Origin: CAWINY01 sp963837635
GTDB lineage: Bacteria > Acidobacteriota > Terriglobia > Terriglobales > Acidobacteriaceae
Direction: 5' to 3'
DNA length: 64,000 nt
Assembly: GCA_963837635.1 (NCBI GenBank)
Contig: CAWINY010000003.1
Coordinates: 682,001 to 746,000 of the forward strand
The stretch's first letter is position 1. Every line of letters begins with the position of its first letter. Shown here in pieces: positions 46,643 to 54,530 of the stretch. Both the position numbers and the translations under genes were made by a program. The notes beneath the pieces were generated by a model that did not search any database, was not told the DNA's origin, and saw nothing but the letters and a program-made list of their open reading frames with translations.

Positions 46643-47296
46643 ATGTCCGCAATTCCGGCCCGCTCAATCGAGCAACCTGCAACGCGTGAAATCCTATTTG
46701 TCGATGACGACCCCAACCTGCGGGCTCTGTTCTCTGCGTTACTGACGCGGCTCGGCTTCCAGATCCGTGTCGCCGGTGACGGCGTGGAGGCCATGGAGAC
46801 GCTCGAACAGACGCTGCCGGACTTGATTATCAGCGACCTGCGCATGCCCCGCATGTCGGGTTTCGAATTCTGCTCCCTGGTGCGCCACCGTCATCCGCAC
46901 CTGCCGCTGATCATCATCAGCGGGGAGTTCCTCAGTCCGACCGATCCGGGTCTCGGTATTGCCGATGCCTTTTTCGCCAAGGGAAGCTACACCCCCAACG
47001 TGCTCTGCCAAACCATTAACGATCTGCTGGAGCATCCGCCGGAGCGCAAGCACCTGGAGAAACCGCCCATCTGGGTGCCGGTCGGTCCGACCGGCGAGGT
47101 GGTCTTGACCTGCACCGAGTGCCTGCGCTCGATTCAGGTGCGCGCCTGCCCTCCCGCCTTCGGCAATCCAGTGCGCGAGACGGAGTGCCTGTCCTGCGGC
47201 GCGAACCTGCGTTACTGCATCGACAGCACCACGTTGCGTGGCACGGAATGGAATTGCGGCGGTCTCACTCAGATGAAGTCCCGCAATGCCTCCTGA
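46643..47296 (+). CDS. Response regulator with C-terminal Cys-rich domain
   Basis: The protein is 217 aa. Residues about 15-130 are a receiver domain (EILFVDDDPNLRALFSALL, phospho-acceptor Asp in LIISDLRMPRMSG, LIIISGE, AFFAKGSY). After a linker, residues about 150-200 contain LTCTECLRSIQVRACPP and ETECLSCGANLRYC, two CxxC pairs that could bind zinc. This is not a known DNA-binding output by sight; it may be a zinc ribbon for protein or nucleic acid contact. It is divergent from trpC. No cognate kinase is adjacent. Confidence 0.83.
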   Translation: MSAIPARSIEQPATREILFVDDDPNLRALFSALLTRLGFQIRVAGDGVEAMETLEQTLPDLIISDLRMPRMSGFEFCSLVRHRHPHLPLIIISGEFLSPTDPGLGIADAFFAKGSYTPNVLCQTINDLLEHPPERKHLEKPPIWVPVGPTGEVVLTCTECLRSIQVRACPPAFGNPVRETECLSCGANLRYCIDSTTLRGTEWNCGGLTQMKSRNAS

Positions 47297-47302
47297 GCGG
47301 CC

Positions 47303-47471
47303 AAAAACCTACCAGGGAGACACAGAGAACAACAGAGAAGAATGGGCCGCTGATTTCGCTGATGGACGCTGATTGCAGGACGAATCAATGTACGCCGATC
47401 AGCGTTAATCAGCGCTCATCAGCGGCTGCTTCGATTTCTTCTCCGTGTCTCCGTGTCTCCGTGGTGGATTT
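47303..47471. repeat. Nested palindromic repeat upstream of larB
   Basis: Outer arms are AAACCTACCAGGGAGACACAG and the inverse CCGTGTCTCCGTGGTGGATTT. The inner element has GGCCGCTGATTTCGCTGATGG and the inverse ending AATCAGCGCTCATCAGCGGC, i.e. one repeat family inserted inside another. Confidence 0.82.
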
Positions 47472-47497
47472 GCCGCAGGGTGATAATCTGAAGCGGG

Positions 47498-48247
47498 ATG
47501 CTCACCCCCGCTTCGTTGCGCAAGCTCTTTGAGAATGTTCGCTCCGGCCGACTCTCGCCGGACGAGGCGGTGGAGCGACTGCGCCATCTCCCCTTCGAAG
47601 ACCTCGGCTTCGCCAAAGTGGACCATCATCGGCCGCTGCGCAACGGCATGCCCGAGGTTATTTTTAGCCAGGGAAAGACGGCCAAACAGGTAGCCTCGAT
47701 CTTCGGCAATCTTGCCGAGCACGGCAACAACGTGCTGGCCACGCGCAGCAGCGAGGAGCAGTATCAGGCGGTGCTTGCCTTCGCGCCCAAGGCTGAGTAC
47801 AACGCCATGGCGCGCGCTATCACGCTTCGGCAGGACAAGAAGAAGTACGGCAAGGGGCGGGTCCTGGTCGTCTCGGCGGGGACGGGAGACATTCCTGTGG
47901 CCGAGGAGGCGGTGGTTACCGCCGAGGTGATGGGCAACGATGTTCGCCATGTTTACGATGTGGGCGTGGCTGGCATTCATCGCCTGCTGGCGCACGGCAG
48001 CACCTTGAGCGAGGCACGCGTGGTGATCGTTTGCGCCGGGATGGAAGGCGCGCTGCCCAGCGTGGTCGGCGGTTTGGTGCGAGTGCCGGTGATCGCGGTG
48101 CCGACCAGCATCGGCTATGGCGCCTCGTTTCAGGGACTGGCCGCGCTGCTTGGAATGCTGAACTCGTGCGCCTCCAATGTTTCGGTGGTGAACATCGACA
48201 ACGGCTTCGGCGCCGGCTATGTGGCCTCGGTGATCAATCGCCTGTAG
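47498..48247 (+). CDS. larB: Nickel pincer cofactor biosynthesis protein LarB
   Basis: LarB carboxylates and hydrolyses nicotinic acid adenine dinucleotide at the start of nickel-pincer-nucleotide synthesis (lactate racemase cofactor). The protein is 249 aa. The C-terminal AIR-carboxylase-like domain shows VLVVSAGTGDIPVAEEA, VCAGMEGALPSVVGG and VPTSIGYGASFQGLAALLG. The N-terminal domain has FAKVDHHRPLRNGMPEVIF. The larC and larE partners are not in the window, so the pathway cannot be confirmed here. The gene sits between two repeat blocks, upstream of trpA. Confidence 0.9.
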   Translation: MLTPASLRKLFENVRSGRLSPDEAVERLRHLPFEDLGFAKVDHHRPLRNGMPEVIFSQGKTAKQVASIFGNLAEHGNNVLATRSSEEQYQAVLAFAPKAEYNAMARAITLRQDKKKYGKGRVLVVSAGTGDIPVAEEAVVTAEVMGNDVRHVYDVGVAGIHRLLAHGSTLSEARVVIVCAGMEGALPSVVGGLVRVPVIAVPTSIGYGASFQGLAALLGMLNSCASNVSVVNIDNGFGAGYVASVINRL

Positions 48248-48283
48248 CCCCTCCTGCCTGATACCATCGTTGGGAGGAGAGAG

Positions 48284-48388
48284 AATTGTCATCCTGAGCG
48301 AAGCGAAGGACCTGCTATTTCGCTGAGATAAGCACAACAGCAGGTCCTTCGCTCCGCAGCCTGGCCTGCTCCGCTCAGGATGACAATT
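48284..48388. repeat. Long inverted repeat (TTGTCATCCTGAGCGAAGCG type)
   Basis: Arms AATTGTCATCCTGAGCGAAG and the inverse ending CTCAGGATGACAATT carry secondary AGCAGGTCCTTCGC pairs. It fills much of the larB-trpA gap (258 bases, no other feature seen). Confidence 0.85.
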
Positions 48389-48505
48389 CTTCTCCATACC
48401 TCGGGGGCAAAGTCAGAGGATAGAACCGAGCCTTTTGTGTGGCGGCTAAAGCGCTGCTCCACCGCGACTGTGAAGTTGTTTTGATGAACGACGGACTGAA
48501 TCACC

Positions 48506-49318
48506 ATGCCGCTTACCTTTGAACGTAAACCTGCTATGGTCGCCTACTTTACTTGCGGCGATCCTGACCTGGCGACCACCAAAGCCGTGGTGCTGGCCGC
48601 CATCCGCGCCGGCGCGGACATTATCGAACTCGGCGTGCCTTTCAGCGATCCCGTGGCCGATGGCCCGGTGATTCAGCGAGCCAGCGATCGCGCGCTACGC
48701 CAGGGCACAACCCTCCAGGACGTGCTGGCGCTCGCCCGCGAGGTCCGCAGCGAAGCCCCCGAGACCGGGCTGATCATCTTCTCGTACCTGAATCCTATCC
48801 TGCGTTACGGACTGGAGCGCTTCACCGCCGCCTGCGCCGATGCCGGAATCGATGGGGCGCTGGTCACCGATTTGCCCATCGAGGAGGCCGAGGAATACCT
48901 GCGCGCCATGCGCGCACGTAATCTGGCGACCGTATTTCTGGCCGCGCCCACCAGCACCGACGAACGCCTGCAGGCCATAGCCGAAACCTCGACCGGCTTT
49001 GTGTACGCCGTCTCGCGCACCGGCATCACCGGGGCGCGCAATGAGCTCCCACCCGATGCCCGCGAGTTGGTCATTCGCCTGCGCCGCTTTACCAATAAAC
49101 CGATTGCCGTGGGCTTCGGCATCTCGCAGCCGGAGCACTTCGCCGCGGTCGGTAGTTTTGCCGATGCCGTGGTCGTGGGGAGCGCCTTGGTGCACACCAT
49201 TGAAAACTCACGCGACTGCGCACCGCAAGCTGTGGCAGAATTGATCTTCCGCCTAGTGGGGGCCCGGAAACCGGGGTCCCCATCGCGCGCCGGTGTTGCG
49301 GGCGATGGGGTGGCCTAG
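48506..49318 (+). CDS. trpA: Tryptophan synthase alpha chain
   Basis: TrpA cleaves indole-3-glycerol phosphate to indole. The protein is 270 aa. Motifs are MVAYFTCGDPDLATTKAVVL, IIELGVPFSDPVADGPVIQR (catalytic Glu), DGALVTDLPIEEAEEY (catalytic Asp), FVYAVSRTGITGAR and VGFGISQPEHFAAV. The C-terminal KPGSPSRAGVAGDGVA is read from a short GGTCCCCATCGC/GCGATGGGG palindrome. It heads a trpA-aroQ-aroF cluster (35-base gap to aroQ) and is unlinked from trpB, which lies on the opposite strand. Confidence 0.94.
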   Translation: MPLTFERKPAMVAYFTCGDPDLATTKAVVLAAIRAGADIIELGVPFSDPVADGPVIQRASDRALRQGTTLQDVLALAREVRSEAPETGLIIFSYLNPILRYGLERFTAACADAGIDGALVTDLPIEEAEEYLRAMRARNLATVFLAAPTSTDERLQAIAETSTGFVYAVSRTGITGARNELPPDARELVIRLRRFTNKPIAVGFGISQPEHFAAVGSFADAVVVGSALVHTIENSRDCAPQAVAELIFRLVGARKPGSPSRAGVAGDGVA

Positions 49319-49353
49319 CAGCAAGCGTTGGCTGGAGACGGGGGAGTGGCCTA

Positions 49354-49671
49354 ATGGAGATCGCCGACTGGCGTAAGAAAATCGATGAAACCGACCGCAA
49401 GCTGGTCGAACTGCTGAATGAGCGGGCGCGCGCCGCCCTCGCCATCGGCACCATCAAGCGCGACACCCAGACGCCGGTCTATGAACCGGAGCGGGAGCGC
49501 GAGATCTTCGACAATATTCGTAAAGCTAATCCGGGCGTGCTGCCCAACCGGGAACTGATGCAGGTGTTCGAGCGCATTATCGACGTCATGCGCAAGCTCC
49601 AGCGCGACCAGATTTCTGGAGACGCGCAGATGGGCGGCGGCACGGAACTGGAAGCCGAGGTTAACGACTAA
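49354..49671 (+). CDS. aroQ: Chorismate mutase, AroQ type
   Basis: This is a 105-residue stand-alone AroQ-alpha chorismate mutase (chorismate to prephenate, for Phe and Tyr). The fold is visible as MEIADWRKKIDETDRKLVEL (catalytic Arg), LNERARAALAIGTIKRD (Arg and Lys), PVYEPEREREIFDNI and FERIIDVMRKLQRDQ. The stop overlaps the aroF start (TAATG), so the two are coupled. In many bacteria this domain is fused to DAHP synthase to give feedback control; here the genes are separate but adjacent and may form a complex. Confidence 0.92.
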   Translation: MEIADWRKKIDETDRKLVELLNERARAALAIGTIKRDTQTPVYEPEREREIFDNIRKANPGVLPNRELMQVFERIIDVMRKLQRDQISGDAQMGGGTELEAEVND

Positions 49672-50690
49672 TGATTGTCGCCATGCAGGGGAATGTGCCG
49701 GAAGACCAGATCCAGGGCGTGATCGCCTTTCTGGTCCAGCGCGGCTTTGAGGTGCATCGCAGCACCGGGGCAACACAGACCGTATTGGGCGCCGTGGGCG
49801 CGCGGGTGGATTTCGACATCCGCGACATCGAGGTGATGCCCGGGGTGCAGGAAGTTCACCGCATCAGCTCGCCCTACAAGCTGGCCGCACGCAGCTTCAG
49901 GCCGGAGGGCACGGTCATCCGCTTTGCCAACGGAGTCGAACTCGGCGGCAAGGACGTAGTGGTCATGGCCGGGCCCTGCTCGGTGGAATCGCGCGAGCAG
50001 CTCTTCTCCGCCGCCGAAGCGGTAGCTAAGGCCGGCGCGCGCGTGCTTCGTGGTGGCGCCTTCAAGCCACGCAGCTCACCCTACTCCTTCCAGGGCATGG
50101 GCGAAGAGGGGCTCAAGCTGTTGCGCGAAGCGGGCGACAAGTTTGGCCTGCTGGTGGTCAGCGAAGTGATGGAGATGTCGCAGATCGGCCTGATGGCGCC
50201 CTATGTGGACATCTACCAGATCGGCGCGCGCAACATGCAGAACTTCAACCTGCTGCGCGAACTCGGCAAGGTGCGCAAACCGATGATGCTGAAGCGCGGG
50301 ATTGCAGCAACCTTCGAAGAGTGGCTGTGCAGCGCCGAATACATCATGGCTGGCGGCAACTACGACATCATCCTGTGCGAGCGCGGCATCCGCACCTTTG
50401 AGACGTACACCCGCAACACCATGGACATCTCGGCCGTCCCCATCCTTCACAAGTTGTCGCACCTGCCGGTTTGCGGCGATCCCTCTCACGGGACCGGACG
50501 CCGTGACAAGGTGGCGCCCATGGCGCGCGCAGCCGTCGCTGCCGGGGCCGATTCGATTATCGTGGAGGTCCACTGCACGCCCGATAAGGCGCTCAGCGAT
50601 GGCGCCCAGTCGCTTTATCCCGAGCAGTTCGCCCGCCTGATGGAGCAGTTACGCATGATCGCCCTGGCTGTGGACCGGGGCATCGCGTAA
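49671..50690 (+). CDS. aroF: 3-deoxy-7-phosphoheptulonate synthase, type I-beta
   Basis: DAHP synthase makes the first shikimate-pathway intermediate from PEP and erythrose 4-phosphate. The protein is 339 aa. An N-terminal ferredoxin-like regulatory domain occupies about residues 1-70 (MIVAMQGNVPEDQIQGVIAF), as in Thermotoga-type enzymes. The barrel carries VVMAGPCSVESREQLF, RGGAFKPRSSPYSFQG, IGARNMQNF, PMMLKRGIAATFEEWL and CGDPSHGTGRRDKVAPMARA. Coupling to aroQ fits control by Tyr/Phe or prephenate (inference from the family). Confidence 0.94.
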   Translation: MIVAMQGNVPEDQIQGVIAFLVQRGFEVHRSTGATQTVLGAVGARVDFDIRDIEVMPGVQEVHRISSPYKLAARSFRPEGTVIRFANGVELGGKDVVVMAGPCSVESREQLFSAAEAVAKAGARVLRGGAFKPRSSPYSFQGMGEEGLKLLREAGDKFGLLVVSEVMEMSQIGLMAPYVDIYQIGARNMQNFNLLRELGKVRKPMMLKRGIAATFEEWLCSAEYIMAGGNYDIILCERGIRTFETYTRNTMDISAVPILHKLSHLPVCGDPSHGTGRRDKVAPMARAAVAAGADSIIVEVHCTPDKALSDGAQSLYPEQFARLMEQLRMIALAVDRGIA

Positions 50691-50831
50691 GGGAAGCGCG
50701 TCGCGTCCCGCATCTGCATGGTGTCGGCCGATGTGGGTCTGAAGCACTCGGAGCGCGGGCACGCAAGGCGTGAGCGTCGAATCCCTCCGCGGCTAGGGAT
50801 CAGCAGAAAATAGCGTTTCTCTTAGGCCGTC

Positions 50832-51080
50832 CTACTGCACCTGCGGCGTACTCTGCGCGCGTAGGATCTCGCGAATCTCGCGGTTGATACGCGCCGCATC
50901 CTGGGTCGCGTTGTCGATTAACCCCAGCCACTTCTTGCTGTTGGCGTCCAGTTGCGCCTGGGCCAGCAAGTAAGAAGCCTGCATGATCGTCTCGATGGAA
51001 TTGCTCAGGTCGTGAGCGAGCGAGCGCAGCTTCTTGGTGACTTCCTCAGGCATGATTGCAGTCCCTGGTCCATGTCCCAT
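50832..51080 (-). CDS. Small HisKA-like protein without ATPase domain, 82 aa
   Basis: The protein has a KLRSLAHDLSNSIETIMQAS segment that matches the phospho-acceptor helix of histidine kinases (HDLxN). A second helix follows (IDNATQDAARINREIREILR), so it could form the dimer four-helix bundle of a kinase but has no ATP-binding domain. AGGAG lies 5 bases before ATG 51080, a good start. It may be a histidine phosphotransfer partner, a dominant-negative partner, or a kinase remnant. It stands alone. Confidence 0.65.
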   Translation of the reverse strand: MGHGPGTAIMPEEVTKKLRSLAHDLSNSIETIMQASYLLAQAQLDANSKKWLGLIDNATQDAARINREIREILRAQSTPQVQ

Positions 51081-51580
51081 ATTTGCTCCTGGCCGGCACT
51101 ACTGCCCGGTTGCTTGGCAAGCTACTAAGAATTGGAGTGCAGTTCTGATCCTAAACGTTGCAGGCAAAACGTGGCTCCGACCTGGCCTTGTTCCCATTTT
51201 GAAACCATGCGAGCCGATTTCGACGTGCCCGACAAACTTTTTTTGCCGCATCAGTGCCGTGCGCTCGCCTGGTTCTCACGCCCGCGGTCCCAGTTTAACC
51301 CTGATCTCGGAGCCACGCGCTTCATGGCGACTTCTTTGACGACGACGTTCTCGACACCCGGCCGGTGACCCAGGCTCGGCTGCCCTTTTCGGCCTCTAAG
51401 ATAATACGCCATCCGGCAGCATGGAAAGCAGTCGCGGATCGGCATAAAAGTGCGGGCTCAGCCTCGCACTGGGCTGGGCCCGTGCCTTAAATAGTTGGAA
51501 GCCGAAATCGCTGGTGCCAGAGTTGCCAGGAGTGAGGTAGGTTTGCCCAACCGGCGGCGAGCCGGTAAAATCAACCAGAA
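51081..51580. other. 500-base region without recognised genes
   Basis: Only short out-of-family reading frames occur here. No RNA or repeat copy was recognised before the tRNA gene. Confidence 0.4.
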
Positions 51581-51656
51581 GCCGACGTAGCTCAGCTGGT
51601 AGAGCAGTCGATTCGTAATCGACAGGTCATCGGTTCAATTCCGATCGTCGGCTCCA
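51581..51656 (+). tRNA. tRNA-Thr (anticodon CGT)
   Basis: The cloverleaf is read directly. Acceptor GCCGACG pairs with CGTCGGC; the D arm is GCTC-AGCTGGTA-GAGC; the anticodon stem GTCGA/TCGAC holds loop TTCGTAA (anticodon CGT, decoding ACG). The T arm is ATCGG-TTCAATT-CCGAT, and CCA is encoded after discriminator T. Confidence 0.96.
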
Positions 51657-51664
51657 GAGTTTTC

Positions 51665-51703
51665 AGCACGAAGCCCCGCTTTTGGCGGGGCTTCGTGCTT
51701 TCT
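51665..51703 (+). terminator. Intrinsic terminator after tRNA-Thr
   Basis: A perfect 15-bp stem AGCACGAAGCCCCGC / GCGGGGCTTCGTGCT with a 5-base loop starts nine bases after the tRNA and is followed by TTTCT. Confidence 0.88.
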
Positions 51704-51781
51704 GCTGCTGCGCGCTCAAGATGACGCCCTCGTCATCCTCTGTCGCGGAGGCCAGTGCCAAGCAGCCAAACCTGAGCCGGC

Positions 51782-52288
51782 TTAGTAGTTCAGAGTTATG
51801 GTCACGGTGTCCGCATAGGACCCGGCGATCACCGGCTGGCCGGCCGTAATTTTGCCATAGACGCTAATCGTCTGAGGCGCGCCAGTCGACGTCTCTTGAA
51901 CACCTGTCGCGTTGTCCCACACCAACGTATCGCCTGAGTCGCTGTAGAGTTGATAGCTCATTTTGGTGGTACCGTTCAGCATGTTGCGGAGGGGGGCGGC
52001 TGCGGTCGAAGCGCCGTCCTTATTCAATCCCTCGCCCAGCTTGACAAAAGGGTTAGTGCCATTTGTGCACGTCATGCTTAACGTTCCGGTTGCAGTTTTG
52101 TCTGAGCCAGAAGTCGGGTCGTAAGCTCCGAATGCCACGGCGCCACCGGATGCCACCGAACATGCGGCGACTACGTTTGCGGATACTCCCAGGGTGTTGG
52201 GACTAATGTGGTCGGTGCCCGCAAAGGCACTGAGGGACAGTAGGGCGATGATGCTCGCTAGCAGTACGATTCTCGTGAACAGCTTCAT
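51782..52288 (-). CDS. Spore coat U (SCPU) domain pilin subunit
   Basis: The protein is 168 aa with signal peptide MKLFTRIVLLASIIALLSLS and cleavage after AFA. The mature part starts with a donor-like strand (NTLGVSANVVAACSVASG) and contains VAFGAYDPTSG, SMTCTNGTNPFVKLGEG and MSYQLYSD. It ends TISVYGKIT...YADTVTITLNY, the SCPU pattern of archaic (Csu-type) chaperone-usher pilins. AAGGAG lies 7 bases before ATG 52288. It is divergent from the chaperone-usher operon across a 940-base region, and is probably an alternative or major subunit of the same pilus. Confidence 0.88.
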   Translation of the reverse strand: MKLFTRIVLLASIIALLSLSAFAGTDHISPNTLGVSANVVAACSVASGGAVAFGAYDPTSGSDKTATGTLSMTCTNGTNPFVKLGEGLNKDGASTAAAPLRNMLNGTTKMSYQLYSDSGDTLVWDNATGVQETSTGAPQTISVYGKITAGQPVIAGSYADTVTITLNY

Positions 52289-52442
52289 ATTGTGATCTCC
52301 TTCGAATTTGTGTTTCGTTTCGAGCTTTGGCCTTCTTGCCCTTGTCCGGGGGACGCGGCAGGTTGGCGAAAAACAGGCTGCGTGCCTCTCCGCTCTTCCT
52401 TCCGCGCCTTGCCATGAGCGCAGGCGTTTCAGAACTTTTCGA

Positions 52443-52831
52443 TCAACCTGCGCGCAACCCGATGCAGCACAGGAATACAACTGGGGGCCGAATGGTGCAC
52501 TACGACCAGGCTAGAGACCGGACGTACGTGGAAAACCAACTACGGGGCCGATTACGGCACGGTGAAACAACCGGAGGCCGACTCACGCTAAAAGTGAAGT
52601 GATTCCCATATCGGCACGGCCTTCGATTACCTTAAGGAGAAAGGGACTAACTATCGGCCAATGCCCATCGTAATGTGGGCGTGTTACTGGCGGGTCCAAG
52701 GTGATGTCGGAAGCCATGTACAGGACAGATTGGAAAGAAGTTAGAACCTCGGTTCCATTTCGGACGGCTGGATTAGCTACGGACTAGAAAGGTCCGAATA
52801 GGTCTTCTCGGCGCGGTCCGATGGGACCTGA
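52443..52831. promoter_or_regulatory. Degenerate repeat array between divergent pilin genes
   Basis: Degenerate units with a GGCCGA core recur at a 30-base spacing from about 52471 (CAACTGGGGGCCGAATGG; CAACTACGGGGCCGATTACG; CAACCGGAGGCCGACTC). Looser GGTCCGAATAGG and GGTCCGATGGGACC units lie at 52790-52831, with an inverse at about 52760. No coding sequence is supported in the 939-base gap 52289-53227. The array could be a multi-site operator for the two pilin promoters; this is inference. Confidence 0.4.
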
Positions 52832-53227
52832 TTCCGTAGATTACTTTGGTTACTTATCTTACTGATAATCAGCAACTTGCAGCGCACCGCGGGGTGTGCA
52901 GCCGGCTTGGGTACAACGATTGGTGGCAAATGGAAATTGAATTGCTCGTACCCTATGTAGAAAGTCAGCGATAGTCGGCCTCATTTCGTTCCACGAACGA
53001 GTACGCGCCTCAGTGTTGTCTTTCTCGCAAGTTGTTAGTTGACCCTGGTGCAGTAAACCGGCCCCACAATTTGGTTCTAAGGCAGTAACAATCGCCTGCG
53101 CGCGGTTGCCGCTCTCATCGGCCAGCACAGCAGGAAAGGCAGGGTGTGTCTCTCATTGCACCTGCCATTCCTTGCCAACCGCCTCGCGCAGGGAGCGGTG
53201 GCTTGTCTGGTTTGAGGTAGATCTGAG

Positions 53228-53752
53228 TTGAGAGTAGAGAGACTCAGTGCGAGAAGTGTGCGCGCCGCGGTGCTGCTGGCAGTGGGCATCGTGTGGTCCT
53301 CTATGTGTGCGTTTGCCGGCACTACTAGCGGCACCCTGGCGGTGAGCGCAAATGTGTCCAATGTGTGCAAAGTAGCTGCCGGTACTGTGGCCTTTGGCAC
53401 CTACGATCCGGTAAACGCAAACGCTGCGACCGCGCTGACGCAAACGGGCACCTTTAGCATGACCTGCACCAAGGGAACGAGTGCCACGATCCTGCTGGGT
53501 CAAGGCTCGAATCCGGGCACGGGTTCGACCAATGCCGCTCCCATCCGCAACATGCTGAGCGGCGCTACTCAACTGAACTATCAGCTCTACACCACAGCAA
53601 CCTACACAACCGTGTGGAACAACACGACGGGCGTTATCCAGGTAGCAACCGGCACGGCGCAGACGATCAACGTTTATGGCAGCATTCCAGCCGCGCAAAA
53701 CGTGGCCTCCGGCGCATACACGGACACCGTGGTCATAACCGTGAACTATTAG
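53228..53752 (+). CDS. Spore coat U (SCPU) domain pilin subunit
   Basis: The protein is 174 aa, starting at TTG 53228 after GAGGT. The signal peptide is around SVRAAVLLAVGIVWSSMCAF. The mature region reads SGTLAVSANVSNVCKVAAG, VAFGTYDPVN, FSMTCTKGTSATILLGQG and LNYQLYTTATY, and ends YTDTVVITVNY. This is the first gene of the chaperone-usher operon, 30 bases before the chaperone, and is probably the main pilin (CsuA/B-like). In such pilins the two cysteines form a disulfide and the incomplete Ig fold is completed by the neighbour's N-terminal strand. Confidence 0.88.
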   Translation: MRVERLSARSVRAAVLLAVGIVWSSMCAFAGTTSGTLAVSANVSNVCKVAAGTVAFGTYDPVNANAATALTQTGTFSMTCTKGTSATILLGQGSNPGTGSTNAAPIRNMLSGATQLNYQLYTTATYTTVWNNTTGVIQVATGTAQTINVYGSIPAAQNVASGAYTDTVVITVNY

Positions 53753-53782
53753 CGGCCACCTCGGGGCCAGGAAAGGGAACCC

Positions 53783-54529
53783 ATGCGGATTTGTGCATTA
53801 TTGATAATCGGCGGCATCTTGCTATTCCCCGCCGTGGCCTTTGCGGCATCCTTCACGGTGAATCCTGTGCGGGTGGAATTGGCCGCGGACCGTCCCTACG
53901 CGGTCATGCAGATCGAAAATACGGCGGATACCCCGATCACATTGCAAGCCCGCGCCTATAACTGGATAGGGGACGAAACCCAGGGCGGTGGGCTTACTCC
54001 GACCGACGACGTGATTCTGAATCCCCCGCTGCTCACGATTGAGCCGAAGAACACGCGCTTTGTGCGCCTGGGACTGCGCAAGGCGAATCGTGGAACGCTG
54101 GAAGCGACTTACCGCTTGATACTGCAGGAAGTGCCCAAGGCGGTTGACCCGGCTGAGGGAGCGGCCGTCCGCACCATACTACGGATTAGTATTCCCATCT
54201 TTGCCTCACCCAAGTCGGCCGTGGCTCCTAAATTGGAGTGGACCCTGCAGGAACCCGCATCGGGTAAGTTCAAACTGATTGCGGTGAACAAAGGAAATGC
54301 GCACATTCAACTCCGGGAACTCGCGATTTCCTCGACCGGGAAAACGATCACGCCAAAAACCCTAAAAACCACGGTGTACGTACTGCCGGGGCAGAGCCAC
54401 GAATGGGAGGTTGAGGCTGCGGACTTTGCCGGCGAATCGCAGATCAAGGTGGTGGCAAACACGGATGCAGGAGAGTCGCAACAGATGGTGGGCGTCTCAT
54501 CTCCAAGTGCGGCCGCGAACCCTAACTAA
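53783..54529 (+). CDS. Periplasmic pilus chaperone (PapD/CsuC-like)
   Basis: The protein is 248 aa with signal peptide MRICALLIIGGILLFPAVAF. The mature protein is a PapD-like two-domain Ig chaperone: FTVNPVRVELAADRPYAVMQ, then ITLQARAYNWIGDETQGGG, PPLLTIEPKNTRFVRLGLRK (strand G1 region) and YRLILQEVPKA. It would hold SCPU subunits and deliver them to the usher. The C-terminus (SPSAAANPN) overlaps the start region of the usher frame. RBS GGAAAGG is 8 bases upstream. Confidence 0.9.
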   Translation: MRICALLIIGGILLFPAVAFAASFTVNPVRVELAADRPYAVMQIENTADTPITLQARAYNWIGDETQGGGLTPTDDVILNPPLLTIEPKNTRFVRLGLRKANRGTLEATYRLILQEVPKAVDPAEGAAVRTILRISIPIFASPKSAVAPKLEWTLQEPASGKFKLIAVNKGNAHIQLRELAISSTGKTITPKTLKTTVYVLPGQSHEWEVEAADFAGESQIKVVANTDAGESQQMVGVSSPSAAANPN

Positions 54530-54530
54530 G

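Noticed and set aside
52859..53128. 89-codon minus-strand frame between pilin genes
   Set aside because: No start context, no family, and it overlaps the probable promoter region of the operon.
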